In this document: positions 6,340 to 7,085 of the stretch, piece after piece
How the letters are laid out: every line of letters starts with the position of its first letter
Position numbering within the stretch: position 1 is the first letter of the stretch
Source of the DNA: Bifidobacteriaceae bacterium NR021
Lineage (GTDB): Bacteria > Actinomycetota > Actinomycetes > Actinomycetales > Bifidobacteriaceae
NCBI GenBank assembly: GCA_003585845.1
Contig: NQOP01000002.1
Coordinates: 342,388 to 349,472, forward strand
Length of the DNA stretch: 7,085 nucleotides
Direction of reading: 5' to 3'
The notes under the pieces: generated by a model
What the model was told of the DNA's origin: nothing
Database searches by the model: none
Seen by the model: only the letters and a program-made list of their open reading frames with translations
Position numbers and translations under genes: made by a program

Positions 6340-6412
6340 GGGGCTATAGCTCAGTTGGTAGAGCGCTTCGTTCGCATCGAAGAGGTCGTGGTTTCGATTA
6401 CCATTAGCTCCA
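6340..6412 (+). tRNA. tRNA-Ala, anticodon CGC
   Basis: A full cloverleaf decoding GCG. The acceptor arm is GGGGCTA (6340-6346) with TAGCTCC (6405-6411), including the G3-U70 pair that is the alanine identity element. The D arm is GCTC-AGTTGGTA-GAGC (6349-6364). The anticodon stem is CTTCG/CGAAG, with loop TTCGCAT and anticodon CGC at 6373-6375. The variable loop is AGGTC. The T arm is GTGGT-TTCGATT-ACCAT (6388-6404) and the discriminator is A6412. The next bases are CTA, so CCA is not encoded and must be added enzymatically. Unusually, T-stem position 53-61 is U-A rather than G-C, and 49-65 is a G-U pair. It is followed directly by its terminator. Confidence 0.96.
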
Positions 6413-6414
6413 CT

Positions 6415-6455
6415 AAGCCCACTGCATTCATTCCACCGCAGTGGGCTTTTTATTT
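6415..6455 (+). terminator. Rho-independent terminator of tRNA-Ala
   Basis: A perfect 11-bp stem, AAGCCCACTGC (6415-6425) with GCAGTGGGCTT (6438-6448), around a 12-base loop, followed by TTTTTATTTT. It begins two bases after the discriminator base, so the 3' tRNA trailer is almost entirely the terminator. It is a good plus-strand terminator. On the minus strand no U-tract follows, so it is a poor terminator for the convergent gene. Confidence 0.93.
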
Positions 6456-6480
6456 TCTCGCACAATGCCTATCAAATCTA

Positions 6481-7085
6481 TCAAAACAGCTTACTGACGT
6501 TAATTTTCTTTTTAAGAATAACGCTAATTACTAATGCAACACAAAGGATTGCTATAATTCCAGCACCAATATAAGCCACAATTTCCATATAATTTACCGG
6601 CTTTCGTTTAAAGGAATCAGCATTCTCAAAAGATTTTTCCGATTTTTTCACTTGCGAACGAGCTATCCAATCATCGTTATCGGAGCTATTGTCGGAACTA
6701 TCATCAGAACTATCAGCGTCCTTACTCTCACTATTTTTAGATTTTTTATCTGCTTCAGATTTTTCTACAAGCTTATTTGCAATAGAAACAACTCTCACAT
6801 TTTTATATTGCAAAGTTGTTATATTTCCCGCATAATCTGCAGCTTTTACTAATACGTCGTGAGTAAAACCGTCTGGTTTTAGTTTTGTAGATAAAACTGA
6901 TTTATTCACATCTTTACCGCTCCAAATACGATTTGTTTTGCCATCAACTTCGATTGTTACATATTGCAATGCTATGTTATCTTTTGCACTAATGCGTAAA
7001 GTTTTTCCTTCTTTATTAGTGCGATAAGTAGAATTATTTTGCATATCAAACACTGTTGCTATTGGAGCAAGATTATCTACTGTAA
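6481..7085 (-). CDS. C-terminal part of a membrane-anchored surface protein with Ig-like domain, N-terminus beyond window
   Basis: The frame is open from the right edge to TGA at 6483-6481, giving 200 readable residues. Numbered from the first complete codon, residues 1-98 resemble a bacterial Ig-like or fibronectin-like domain: the interdomain phrase VDNLAPIATV, then AKDNIALQYVTIEVDG and AADYAGNITTLQYKNV. Residues 100-165 form a charged Ser/Asp/Lys linker (SSDDSSDNSSDNDD at 125-138) that may span the cell wall. Residues 167-190 are a single hydrophobic membrane helix, followed by the basic tail KKKINVSKLF. There is no LPxTG sortase motif, so the anchor is probably the helix itself with the bulk outside. 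Such C-termini occur on large bifidobacterial surface proteins, including subtilisin-like proteases, but nothing here shows an enzyme. A GTG at 7053 is unlikely to be the start, because the frame and domain run on upstream. Confidence 0.75.
   Translation of the reverse strand, partial: TVDNLAPIATVFDMQNNSTYRTNKEGKTLRISAKDNIALQYVTIEVDGKTNRIWSGKDVNKSVLSTKLKPDGFTHDVLVKAADYAGNITTLQYKNVRVVSIANKLVEKSEADKKSKNSESKDADSSDDSSDNSSDNDDWIARSQVKKSEKSFENADSFKRKPVNYMEIVAYIGAGIIAILCVALVISVILKKKINVSKLF

Overview
The window reads as ordinary core chromosome from a low-GC actinobacterium. Gardnerella (Bifidobacteriaceae) is the best guess. The reasons are an actinobacterial-type polynucleotide phosphorylase with a long Arg/Asp tail, GTG starts on both pnp and rpsO behind strong AGGAGG Shine-Dalgarno sites, an AT-rich base composition, and bifidobacterial-looking membrane and surface proteins. 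The genus is inferred from recollection of these families, not from a search.

Layout. From the left edge to 5322 all genes lie on the minus strand. Read in the direction of transcription they are: a five-helix membrane protein of unknown function (5322-4579); rpsO, ribosomal protein S15 (4448-4179), with a structured leader and its own intrinsic terminator; a roughly 350-base gene-free stretch with two pairs of short direct repeats and the pnp leader; pnp (3799-1010) with an intrinsic terminator; and an aldo/keto reductase whose C-terminal end is cut off by the left edge. From 5546 the plus strand carries a DedA-family membrane protein (5546-6232), a long imperfect inverted repeat, and a tRNA-Ala(CGC) with a clear terminator. 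The last feature is the C-terminal part of a minus-strand, membrane-anchored surface protein that runs off the right edge and converges on the tRNA.

Function. rpsO and pnp are a classic translation and RNA-turnover pair, but here each seems to be its own transcription unit. A strong terminator follows rpsO, and pnp has its own leader and Shine-Dalgarno site. The DedA protein and the divergent membrane protein share a 223-base promoter region.

I found no mobile element, CRISPR array, phage gene or defence system, and no convincing new multi-gene system. The points most worth a second look are: the roughly 200-residue Arg/Asp-repeat tail on PNPase; an rpsO leader in which one segment can pair either locally or with the spacer between Shine-Dalgarno and start; a tRNA-Ala whose T stem closes with U53-A61 instead of the near-universal G53-C61; and the paired tandem repeats between rpsO and pnp.
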